From Firmicutes bacterium UBA1440 (lineage in GTDB: Bacteria; Bacillota; Clostridia; Peptostreptococcales; Anaerovoracaceae): a DNA stretch of 5,763 bases. The notes beneath the pieces were generated by a model that was given only the letters and a program-made list of their open reading frames with translations, was not told the DNA's origin and did not search any database. Positions 1 to 5,175 of this stretch are shown piece by piece. Location: NCBI GenBank assembly GCA_002329565.1, contig DCTM01000052.1, positions 49,604 through 55,366 of the forward strand. Reading direction: 5' to 3'. Both the position numbers and the translations under genes were made by a program. Position 1 is the stretch's first letter; each line of letters starts with the position of its first letter.

Positions 1-1416
1 CAGACCTTGCAATCGTTGGTGGCGATTAAGAGTGTAGAGCAACCGCCCGAGGAAAGCGACAAGGATGGACTCATGCCCTTTGGCAAAGGCGTGCACGAAG
101 CGTTCAAATATATGCTCGGAAAGGCGGCGGCGGACGGATTCACAATTCGAAATATCGACAACTACGGTGGGCATATCGAGTTTGGCAGCGGAGAGAAAAT
201 TATGGGAATCCTGGGGCACCTTGATGTGGTACCTGAGGGTGAAGGCTGGGCTTTTCCGCCATACGACGCTGTCATCAGTGAGGGAAAGATGTACGGGCGC
301 GGTACGGCAGACGATAAGGGCCCGGTCGTGGCGGCCTACTATGCTATGAAGGCACTGCGGGATGCGGGCTTTGAACCGGAGGCGCGTGTGCGTTTGATTC
401 TCGGTCTTGACGAGGAGACACATTGGCAGGGCATGGAGTATTATTTGAGCAATGAAGAGGCGCCCGACTTTGGCTTTACACCCGACGCGGAGTTTCCTGC
501 GATTCACGGAGAAAAGGGAATCCTCACCTTTGAACTGGCGAAGAAGTTCGGCAAAAGCAGTAATGCAGGATTGGAGCTGCGAAGCCTTGCAGGAGGCAAT
601 GCACCAAACATGGTTGCGGATTGGGCACGCGCCGTTGTCAGGAGCGACGATGCGTCGATATACAACCGTATCAAGGAAGAAGCTGCAAGATATAAAGCCG
701 AGAACATCGAAGACAGCGCAGCGGGCCTTTATGTAAAGGGTGTCGGGAAGAGCCTTGAGATCAGAACAAAAGGCGTTTCCGCCCACGGGGCGACACCGGA
801 GAAGGGTGTCAACGCGATTGCAATTTTGCTCGATTTTCTTGCGAGATTTAATTTTGTGAACGAAGATGTCAATGAATTCCTTTCATTTTATAATAAGCAT
901 ATCGGCTTTGAAACGACCGGCGAAAAGCTGGGCTGCGGTTTTTACGACGAACCTTCGGGCAGGCTGTCTTTGAATGTCGGCATGATTGCCGCCGATAAAG
1001 ATGCGGTCACGTTGACGATCAACGTTCGCTATCCGGTCACATCTGCGAGTGAGGCGGTCTACGACGCGGTAGCGGCTACTGCGACGGCGTATGATATCGG
1101 TATCGTTAAGGGTAGCAAGGAGCAGGCTCCGATCTACATTCCCGTCGATGATACGCTGATTAAAACACTGCAAGATGTATACTGCGATCGCACCGGCGAT
1201 ACGGACAGCAAGCCGCTGGTAATCGGCGGAGGCACATACGCGAGAGCTTGCACAGGAATTGTCGCTTATGGAGCGATCTTCCCCGGCGATCCGGAACTCG
1301 CACATCAGGTAAATGAGCACATCGAAATCGACAAGTTGCTCAAAGCTGCGGAAATATATGCCGATGCCATATATCGCTTGACAATGAAAAACGACGAGCG
1401 TATAATGAACGCGTAA
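1..1416 (+). CDS. pepV: PepV-like M20 family metallodipeptidase, 5' end missing
   Basis: This is a cytosolic two-metal aminopeptidase-type dipeptidase of the M20A/PepV family, which cleaves short peptides, mainly dipeptides. The reading frame is open from base 1, and 471 codons are visible. The family's metal-site motifs are present: GHLDVVP (His at 217-219, Asp at 223-225), GRGTADDKGP (bridging Asp at 310-312), LDEET (catalytic and metal Glu at 412-417), TPDAEFP (around 481-495), and the late PELAHQVNEH with the last ligand His at 1303-1305. GGGTYARA near 1225-1250 is also typical. Known PepV proteins carry about 15-20 residues before the segment aligned with LVAIKS, so the real start is upstream of the window. 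The TTG at 7 is just an internal Leu codon. No terminator of its own follows. A promoter for the next gene lies in its last codons. Family assignment is secure; exact substrate range is not shown. Confidence 0.93.
   Translation, partial: QTLQSLVAIKSVEQPPEESDKDGLMPFGKGVHEAFKYMLGKAAADGFTIRNIDNYGGHIEFGSGEKIMGILGHLDVVPEGEGWAFPPYDAVISEGKMYGRGTADDKGPVVAAYYAMKALRDAGFEPEARVRLILGLDEETHWQGMEYYLSNEEAPDFGFTPDAEFPAIHGEKGILTFELAKKFGKSSNAGLELRSLAGGNAPNMVADWARAVVRSDDASIYNRIKEEAARYKAENIEDSAAGLYVKGVGKSLEIRTKGVSAHGATPEKGVNAIAILLDFLARFNFVNEDVNEFLSFYNKHIGFETTGEKLGCGFYDEPSGRLSLNVGMIAADKDAVTLTINVRYPVTSASEAVYDAVAATATAYDIGIVKGSKEQAPIYIPVDDTLIKTLQDVYCDRTGDTDSKPLVIGGGTYARACTGIVAYGAIFPGDPELAHQVNEHIEIDKLLKAAEIYADAIYRLTMKNDERIMNA
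1378..1406 (+). promoter_or_regulatory. Perfect-consensus housekeeping promoter for the FMN riboswitch-ribU unit
   Basis: TTGACA at 1378-1383 and TATAAT at 1401-1406 are separated by exactly 17 bp, which is the ideal vegetative sigma factor promoter. A start site near 1413 is predicted, leaving a short leader before the aptamer begins at about 1437. The promoter lies entirely within the last codons of the pepV-like gene. Transcription from it would be strong and constitutive, with control left to the riboswitch. The start site is inferred, not observed. Confidence 0.85.
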
Positions 1417-1436
1417 ATTATAAAATTATATAATCT

Positions 1437-1573
1437 GTTTCAGGGCGAGGTGAAATTCCTCACTGGCGGTAAAGGGGCGTGAGTGCCCACGAGTCCGAGG
1501 GTTGAGCGCATAGCGCAACACACAGAATGGGTTGGATCCCCATACCAACGGTACAGTCCGGATAAAGAGAAAC
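1437..1573 (+). ncRNA. FMN riboswitch aptamer (RFN element)
   Basis: This is a cis-acting RNA that binds flavin mononucleotide. The sequence shows the conserved RFN blocks in order: an AGGGCGAGGTGAAATTCCTC-type P2 region near 1442-1461, ACTGGCGGTAAAG at 1462-1474, GCCCACGAGTCCG near 1485-1497, CCAACGGTACAGTCCGGAT at 1544-1562, and the closing AAGAGAAAC tail. P1 can form between GTTTC 1437-1441 and GAAAC 1569-1573. P2 is GAGG 1447-1450 with CCTC 1458-1461. P3 is GGGC 1475-1478 with GCCC 1485-1488. A variable arm with two GCGC half-sites occupies 1501-1519. The next gene encodes a riboflavin transporter subunit, which is the expected regulon. The call is very secure; exact ends are approximate. 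Confidence 0.96.
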
Positions 1574-1603
1574 GAAGAAGCGTAGCAGCAAATTGTTGCG
1601 TTT

Positions 1604-1634
1604 TTGCCTTGGGATTTTTCTCAAGGCAATTTTT
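1604..1634 (+). terminator. Riboswitch-controlled intrinsic terminator before ribU
   Basis: TTGCCTTGGGA (1604-1614) pairs with TCTCAAGGCAA (1619-1629) to give an 11-bp stem with one G-U pair and a UUUU loop. Five Ts at 1630-1634 follow. It starts 31 bases after the aptamer's closing helix, so it is the natural expression platform: with FMN bound, transcription should stop here. It is also the first terminator that transcripts from the upstream dipeptidase gene would meet. Confidence 0.88.
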
Positions 1635-1646
1635 ATGTCCCCGGCA

Positions 1647-1675
1647 GATTCCTTACAAAAAGAAAGAGAGGAATC
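1647..1675 (+). promoter_or_regulatory. Hairpin overlapping the ribU ribosome binding site
   Basis: GATTCCT (1647-1653) is perfectly complementary to AGGAATC (1669-1675), with a 15-base A-rich loop between them. The 3' arm contains the AGGA part of the ribU Shine-Dalgarno sequence (AGAGAGGA, ending 6 bases before the ATG at 1679). If it forms, the stem would reduce translation of transcripts that escape the terminator. A 7-bp stem is modest, so a regulatory role is an inference. Confidence 0.45.
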
Positions 1676-1678
1676 AAT

Positions 1679-2227
1679 ATGAATGAGAGAAATTTGAACA
1701 CACAAAAGAGCACGATGAAATTGGCGAAGATGGGAATGCTGACGGCGATTTCCATAGTCTTGGTGGCTTTGATCCGGATACCGTTTCCGTTGCTGCCGTT
1801 CCTCGAGTACGATCCCGCCGATATCTCGATTATGATAGGTACGTTCGCCTTCGGCCCGCTTGCGGGGCTGACGATCACGACCGTTGCTGCGGTAATCCAG
1901 GGAATGTTGTTTTCCACTACAGGACCTTACGGCATCGCTATGCACATTATTGCCACGGGAACTTTTGTGATTGTGGCAGGCTTGATTTATCGCGGAAACA
2001 AGACGAAGAAAGGCGCGCTTATCGCGCTGCTCGTCGGAACGCTTGCGATGGCGGCTGTGATGGTGCCTGCAAACTATATCATTACACCTCTGTATTTTCA
2101 GATGCCGCGTGAAGCCGTGGTGCCGATGCTGCCTGCAATCGCACTGTTCAATATTTTGAAGGCGGGCATCAATTCCGCAGTGACGTTCATTTTATATAAG
2201 AGAATTTCGGAGTTTTTGCATAAATAG
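1679..2227 (+). CDS. ribU: Riboflavin ECF transporter S component RibU
   Basis: The 182-residue integral membrane protein is the substrate-binding subunit of a group II ECF transporter. It captures riboflavin and works with the shared EcfA/EcfA'/EcfT energizing module, whose genes are not in this window. About five to six hydrophobic segments are visible, roughly at residues 18-33, 49-75, 84-104, 112-135 and 150-175. The RibU hallmark FLEYDPADI followed by FAFGPLAG occupies residues 41-63, and a C-terminal FNILKAGINSAVTFILYKRIS-like helix starts at residue 157. The ATG at 1679 is chosen because AGAGAGGA ends 6 bases upstream. The frame stays open back to a TTG at 1604, but that would place the N-terminus inside the terminator hairpin. 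The upstream FMN riboswitch independently supports a flavin role. No terminator is evident after the stop. Function is known from the family, not tested here. Confidence 0.95.
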   Translation: MNERNLNTQKSTMKLAKMGMLTAISIVLVALIRIPFPLLPFLEYDPADISIMIGTFAFGPLAGLTITTVAAVIQGMLFSTTGPYGIAMHIIATGTFVIVAGLIYRGNKTKKGALIALLVGTLAMAAVMVPANYIITPLYFQMPREAVVPMLPAIALFNILKAGINSAVTFILYKRISEFLHK

Positions 2228-2244
2228 TATTTTTGTGATACAAT
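2216..2244 (+). promoter_or_regulatory. Extended -10 promoter for the tsaE operon
   Basis: TTGCAT at 2216-2221 and TACAAT at 2239-2244 are 17 bp apart. TG at 2236-2237 precedes the -10 box by one base, giving an extended -10 element (TGATACAAT). The -35 box lies in the last codons of ribU. A start near 2251 would leave a leader of only about 20 bases before the tsaE ATG. Inferred from sequence match. Confidence 0.72.
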
Positions 2245-2269
2245 AAAAAAGTTATGGAGGGATACGGCG

Positions 2270-2713
2270 ATGAAGGAGTTTATCATAAAAAACGAAGAAG
2301 ATACGCGAGCCTTCGGCTGTGATCTGGCAAAGTCTTTAAAGCCCGGAGATGTAATCGCCATGATCGGCGATTTGGGTACAGGTAAGACGACGCTTACAAA
2401 ATACATCGCCGCAGGGCTGGGCATAGAGGAAACTGTAACCAGTCCGACGTTTACCGTAGTGCAAGAGTATAAGAGCGGGAGGCTTCCTCTGTATCATTTT
2501 GATGTCTATCGCGTAAACGATCCCGATGAGTTGTTTGAAATCGGTTTTGAGGAATACCTGTACAGTGACGGGGCAGTGATTGTGGAATGGGGTGACTTGG
2601 TTTATGATTTGTTGCCTGAGCATTCTATAATTTTACAGCTTGAGTACGGTGAAGGGGAAGGCGAGAGAATCTACAAAATTGCCGAAAAGGAAGAATTGAA
2701 ATGCACATTTTAG
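2270..2713 (+). CDS. tsaE: tRNA t6A biosynthesis ATPase TsaE
   Basis: This 147-residue P-loop ATPase (YdiB/YjeE family) associates with the TsaB-TsaD dimer and its ATP hydrolysis is needed for cycles of threonylcarbamoyl transfer to A37 of ANN-decoding tRNAs. Walker A is GDLGTGKTT at residues 33-41, the family-specific VTSPTF is at 56-61, HFDVYR at 76-81, and VEWG at 105-108. Length is normal for the family. The start is supported by GGAGGG at 2256-2261, 8 bases before the ATG. It is the first gene of the t6A operon and its last 13 bases overlap tsaB, so translation is likely coupled. Assignment is secure. Confidence 0.96.
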   Translation: MKEFIIKNEEDTRAFGCDLAKSLKPGDVIAMIGDLGTGKTTLTKYIAAGLGIEETVTSPTFTVVQEYKSGRLPLYHFDVYRVNDPDELFEIGFEEYLYSDGAVIVEWGDLVYDLLPEHSIILQLEYGEGEGERIYKIAEKEELKCTF

Positions 2714-3447
2714 CAATCGAGACGACGGGGCCGAAGTGCTCTGTTGCGGTGGCAGATGCGGACGGAGTAATCGCGGAAATCGAGAATTCCGGCAAGTTCG
2801 CACACCTCTCAAGTTTGATACCGATGGTGTCGGATTTGCTCACAAATTGTCAATTTACGATAGAAGATGTTGACGCAATTGCAGTATCTGCGGGACCCGG
2901 ATCGTTTACGGGGATTCGCATCGGCGTCACCACGGCGCGTGCACTGGCACAAGCGCTTGACATTCCTGCCGTACCGGTACCGACATTACAGAGCTTTATT
3001 TACGAAGATCCCGGATGTGCGGGGGTTATATGTCCTATGTTTGACGCGCGCAGAAAACAGGTGTATGCGGCGGCATTTATATATGACGAAAACGGAGATG
3101 CGCAAGAAATCGTTAAGGGCGGCGCATATTCGGTGGAAGACTACCTGCAGATGCTGTTTGCCGCGGCTGAGGAAAACGGACGCAAAACACTGATATTTTA
3201 CGGAGACGGAGCGGCAGTATACGGAGAAGATGCTGAACAGGCAGCGGCTGCCGCGGGATTTGAAACCGAAATCAGGGATGAAGTGCAGCAGGCCGCCTGC
3301 GTCGCCGCGCTGGGATTGGAGATGTACAGAAGAGGAGAAGCGGTACCTTACGGAATGCTTGAACCCAATTATATGAGAGAATCCGAAGCTAAGCGCAAAC
3401 TGGATTTGAAGAAGAAAGAAGAAAGCGCGATGGGACGGTGCGAGTGA
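2701..3447 (+). CDS. tsaB: tRNA t6A biosynthesis protein TsaB
   Basis: This is a 248-residue ASKHA-fold, Gcp-like protein (YeaZ/YdiC). It is the non-catalytic partner that dimerises with TsaD and allows the TsaBDE complex to form. The N-terminus has the ILAIETT motif (residues 3-9), and AGPGSFTGIRIG covers residues 64-75. The C-terminal EPNYMRESEAKRK (221-233) matches the usual family end, after which a charged tail (to 248) continues slightly further than common. The ATG at 2701 is 13 bases inside tsaE and is preceded by AAAAGGAAG (2685-2693). The stop is one base from the rimI ATG. As expected for TsaB, it lacks the HxxxH metal site of TsaD. Confidence 0.95.
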   Translation: MHILAIETTGPKCSVAVADADGVIAEIENSGKFAHLSSLIPMVSDLLTNCQFTIEDVDAIAVSAGPGSFTGIRIGVTTARALAQALDIPAVPVPTLQSFIYEDPGCAGVICPMFDARRKQVYAAAFIYDENGDAQEIVKGGAYSVEDYLQMLFAAAEENGRKTLIFYGDGAAVYGEDAEQAAAAAGFETEIRDEVQQAACVAALGLEMYRRGEAVPYGMLEPNYMRESEAKRKLDLKKKEESAMGRCE

Positions 3448-3448
3448 T

Positions 3449-3889
3449 ATGAAATTGAGATTTGCAGTACCTCGCGATGCAAAGCGGATCGCTGAGATTG
3501 ACCTTCTGTGCTTTTCTATGCCGTGGAGCAAAGAATCGCTGGAGGAGGATATTGCGGAGAATGAAAAAGCTGTCTATATTGTGGCTGAGGAAGAGGAAAG
3601 AATCGCAGGCTATGCCGGCATGTGGATTACTCTCGACGAAGCGCATATCACCAATGTGGCCGTGCACCCCAAATTTCGCGGAAGGGGCATAGGAACGAAC
3701 CTTATGGTTGCCCTGCTTCGCTTGGCAAAGCGCTACGGCGCCGTGCATCAGACCTTGGAGGTCAGAGTTTCCAACAAAGTGGCCATAAGCCTATACGAGG
3801 GCCTTGGCTTCGAAGGGGTGGGTGTACGCAAAAGCTATTACCTGGATAACAATGAGGACGCGCTGATCATGTGGCGTCACGATGAATAA
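3449..3889 (+). CDS. rimI: RimI-type GNAT protein N-alpha-acetyltransferase
   Basis: This 146-residue single-domain GNAT enzyme uses acetyl-CoA. RimI in enterobacteria acetylates the N-terminal alanine of ribosomal protein S18. The acetyl-CoA pyrophosphate loop RGRGIG (R77, G80, G82) follows ITNVAVHP (67-74). LEVRVSN (103-109) holds Glu104, which fits the family's catalytic Glu, and SLYEGLGF (114-121) holds Tyr116, which fits the general-acid Tyr. SYYLDNNEDALIMW (129-142) is the usual RimI ending. The start is one base after the tsaB stop, with only a weak upstream SD (GGGACGG), so coupling to tsaB is likely. The position between tsaB and tsaD is the same as ydiD in B. subtilis. RimI-like proteins in Firmicutes may have broader targets than S18, so the substrate is not certain. 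Confidence 0.92.
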   Translation: MKLRFAVPRDAKRIAEIDLLCFSMPWSKESLEEDIAENEKAVYIVAEEEERIAGYAGMWITLDEAHITNVAVHPKFRGRGIGTNLMVALLRLAKRYGAVHQTLEVRVSNKVAISLYEGLGFEGVGVRKSYYLDNNEDALIMWRHDE

Positions 3890-3894
3890 AAGAC

Positions 3895-3951
3895 CTTCAT
3901 ATTTATCATACTACTCGACAAGAACATGTCGAGGGAGGGAGAAATATGAAG
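3895..3951 (+). repeat. Nested inverted repeats covering the start of the small cysteine gene
   Basis: CTTCATATTT (3895-3904) is the perfect reverse complement of AAATATGAAG (3942-3951). Inside it, CTCGACA (3914-3920) is the perfect reverse complement of TGTCGAG (3927-3933), with loop AGAACA. Between the two stems a few more pairs are possible (for example T3906-A3940, C3907-G3939, C3911-G3935). In RNA the outer stem contains the ATG at 3946-3948, and the SD (3933-3939) runs from the end of the inner stem into the internal loop. No T tract follows, so it is not a terminator. It may be a translational switch or, as DNA, a binding site. Confidence 0.8.
3933..3939 (+). promoter_or_regulatory. 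Strong ribosome binding site of the small cysteine gene
   Basis: GGGAGGG at 3933-3939 lies 6 bases before the ATG at 3946 and fixes the start of the small gene. Its first base is also the last base of the inner inverted repeat (3914-3933), so the folded and ribosome-bound states would compete. Confidence 0.8.
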
Positions 3952-4152
3952 ACAGACGGAAGAGATTACGAGTACGAATTCGGCGATGATATGACCTATG
4001 TTGCGAGCCAGTGCAACCGATTTACGCGGCGCAACGATATCAATGCTTTTAACATGATGGATTATCAGTCCTGTGAAAATTGCAGACATCTGTCGGCCGA
4101 TAACACTTGCATTCTCAAGAATGAGGGTTATATACAAAGGTATCAAGGATGA
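3946..4152 (+). CDS. Uncharacterised 68-residue four-cysteine protein
   Basis: I do not recognise this family. The protein is short, soluble and polar, with no signal peptide or membrane segment. The N-terminus is acidic and tyrosine-rich (residues 7-18), followed by SQCNRFTRRNDIN (21-33) and a cysteine cluster SCENCRH...NTC. Cysteines are at 23, 43, 46 and 55 (C-x19-C-x2-C-x8-C), with His48 adjacent. Four Cys with one CxxC pair could hold zinc or an iron-sulfur cluster, but that is inference. It looks genuine: a strong GGGAGGG RBS precedes it, and its stop overlaps the tsaD start as ATGA. It is co-oriented in a tight operon. The place between rimI and tsaD is empty in the B. subtilis arrangement as I know it. 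Possible roles are a metal-binding accessory to the t6A complex or a regulator of tsaD translation. Confidence 0.82.
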   Translation: MKTDGRDYEYEFGDDMTYVASQCNRFTRRNDINAFNMMDYQSCENCRHLSADNTCILKNEGYIQRYQG

Positions 4153-5165
4153 AAAACGGTAAATTTTTGACATTGGCGGTTGAGTCGAGCTGCGATGAAA
4201 CGTCGGTGGCCGTGGTCGCAGACGGCAGAGAAGTGCTTTCCAATGCCATCTCTACACAGATAGAAATACACAAGGAATACGGCGGTGTGGTGCCCGAAAT
4301 CGCCTCGCGGCACCACTTAATGAATATCAACGCCGTGACAGCGCAGGCGATGGAAGAAGCCGACGTCGATTGGAGAGAGATCGATCTGATCGGTGTTACA
4401 AAGGGGCCGGGCTTGGTCGGAGCATTGCTGATCGGTATCGCTACCGCGAAGACTTTCGCATTTGTAAAGAAAAAACCGCTTGTCGGCGTGCACCATATAC
4501 AGGGGCACATCAGCGCGAACTACATAGCGCATCCGACCTTAAAGCCGCCGTTTACGGCACTGATCGTATCGGGTGGGCACACGAGTATCGCCGAGGTCAC
4601 GAGTTACGGTTCCTGCAAGGTGGTAGGCGGCACGCGTGACGATGCAGCGGGTGAGGCCTACGACAAGGTGGCAAGGGTGCTCGGCCTTGGGTATCCGGGA
4701 GGACCGAAGATAGACAAGCTCGCTAAGGAAGGAAATCCAAATGCTGTCAAATTCAAACGCGTCTATCTCGAAAAGGACAGCCTTGATTTTTCGTTCAGCG
4801 GAACGAAGACGGCTGTGCTCAACTACATAAATTCAGAAAAGCAGGCGGGGCACGAGATCAATGCGGCTGATGTCGCAGCCTCTTTTCAACAGGCCATCCT
4901 GGAAGTGATTGTGAACAAAGCGGTCTTCGCCGCCAAACGGCGCGGAGACGACAAGTTGGTGTTGGCGGGCGGCGTTGCTGCGAACAGCGCGCTGCGGGCG
5001 ATGCTGTCGCAGGAGTGTGCGGAAAGCGGCATTCGCTTGTACTTTCCGCCACCGGTGCTGTGCACCGACAACGCCGCCATGATCGCGAGCGCGGCATATT
5101 ATCTGTATAAGGCCGGCATTCGGGATGATTTATCGCTCGACGCTTATCCGAGCCTGCCTTTATAG
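4149..5165 (+). CDS. tsaD: tRNA N6-adenosine threonylcarbamoyltransferase TsaD
   Basis: This 338-residue catalytic subunit of the t6A machinery transfers the threonylcarbamoyl group from TC-AMP to A37 of ANN-decoding tRNAs, working with TsaB and TsaE in the cytoplasm. Family motifs are all present: AVESSCDETS (10-19), GGVVPEIASRHH (45-56), KGPGLVGALLIG (85-96), the metal site HHIQGH with His116 and His120, VSGGHT (140-145), DDAAGEAYDKVA in the middle, SFSGTKT, LAGGVAAN, and CTDNAAMIA with metal ligand Asp307. Length is typical. The ATG overlaps the stop of the small cysteine gene by four bases (ATGA), with AAAGG about 8 bases upstream, so it is probably translationally coupled to that gene. 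Formerly called Gcp, YgjD or YdiE. The call is secure. Confidence 0.97.
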   Translation: MKNGKFLTLAVESSCDETSVAVVADGREVLSNAISTQIEIHKEYGGVVPEIASRHHLMNINAVTAQAMEEADVDWREIDLIGVTKGPGLVGALLIGIATAKTFAFVKKKPLVGVHHIQGHISANYIAHPTLKPPFTALIVSGGHTSIAEVTSYGSCKVVGGTRDDAAGEAYDKVARVLGLGYPGGPKIDKLAKEGNPNAVKFKRVYLEKDSLDFSFSGTKTAVLNYINSEKQAGHEINAADVAASFQQAILEVIVNKAVFAAKRRGDDKLVLAGGVAANSALRAMLSQECAESGIRLYFPPPVLCTDNAAMIASAAYYLYKAGIRDDLSLDAYPSLPL

Positions 5166-5175
5166 GGAATAAAAT

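Noticed and set aside
7..9. TTG as the start of the dipeptidase gene
   Set aside because: The frame is open to base 1 without a visible RBS, and family members have further N-terminal residues, so the gene is cut by the window edge.
883..1320. Antisense reading frame of 145 codons within the dipeptidase gene
   Set aside because: It is the complement of a well-supported gene, has no RBS or recognisable domain, and its composition is that of a shadow frame.
1429..1434. Second TATAAT just before the riboswitch
   Set aside because: The base run 17 bp upstream (TGAACG) is a poor -35, and a start from it would remove the 5' strand of aptamer helix P1.
1455..1460. ATTCCT in the aptamer complementary to the ribU RBS
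   Set aside because: This is the universally conserved GAAATTCC segment of the FMN aptamer, so complementarity to an AGGAAT-type RBS is expected by chance.
1585..1605. Stem GCAGCAA/TTGTTGC followed by five Ts as an additional terminator
   Set aside because: The stem has a one-base gap between arms, so only about five pairs can form, with a G-U. The Ts belong partly to the stronger downstream terminator. More likely part of the alternative leader fold.
1604..1678. Longer ribU reading frame beginning at the TTG at 1604
   Set aside because: It would add 25 polar, basic residues translated from the terminator hairpin, has no RBS, and is not part of the RibU fold. The ATG at 1679 has a good RBS.
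1460..1945. Antisense frame of 161 codons across the riboswitch and ribU
   Set aside because: It runs through the structured RNA leader and the ribU membrane helices on the other strand; no supporting signal.
2986..3531. Antisense frame of 181 codons across tsaB and rimI
   Set aside because: It spans the tsaB-rimI junction opposite two conserved genes and shows no domain or RBS.
3907..3912. CATACT as a -10 box for the small gene and tsaD
   Set aside because: The region 17 bp upstream (GAATAA) does not resemble a -35, and there is no extended -10, so an internal promoter is not supported.
3914..3933. Inner inverted repeat as a terminator after rimI
   Set aside because: It is followed by a purine-rich SD (GGAGGGAG), not a T tract.
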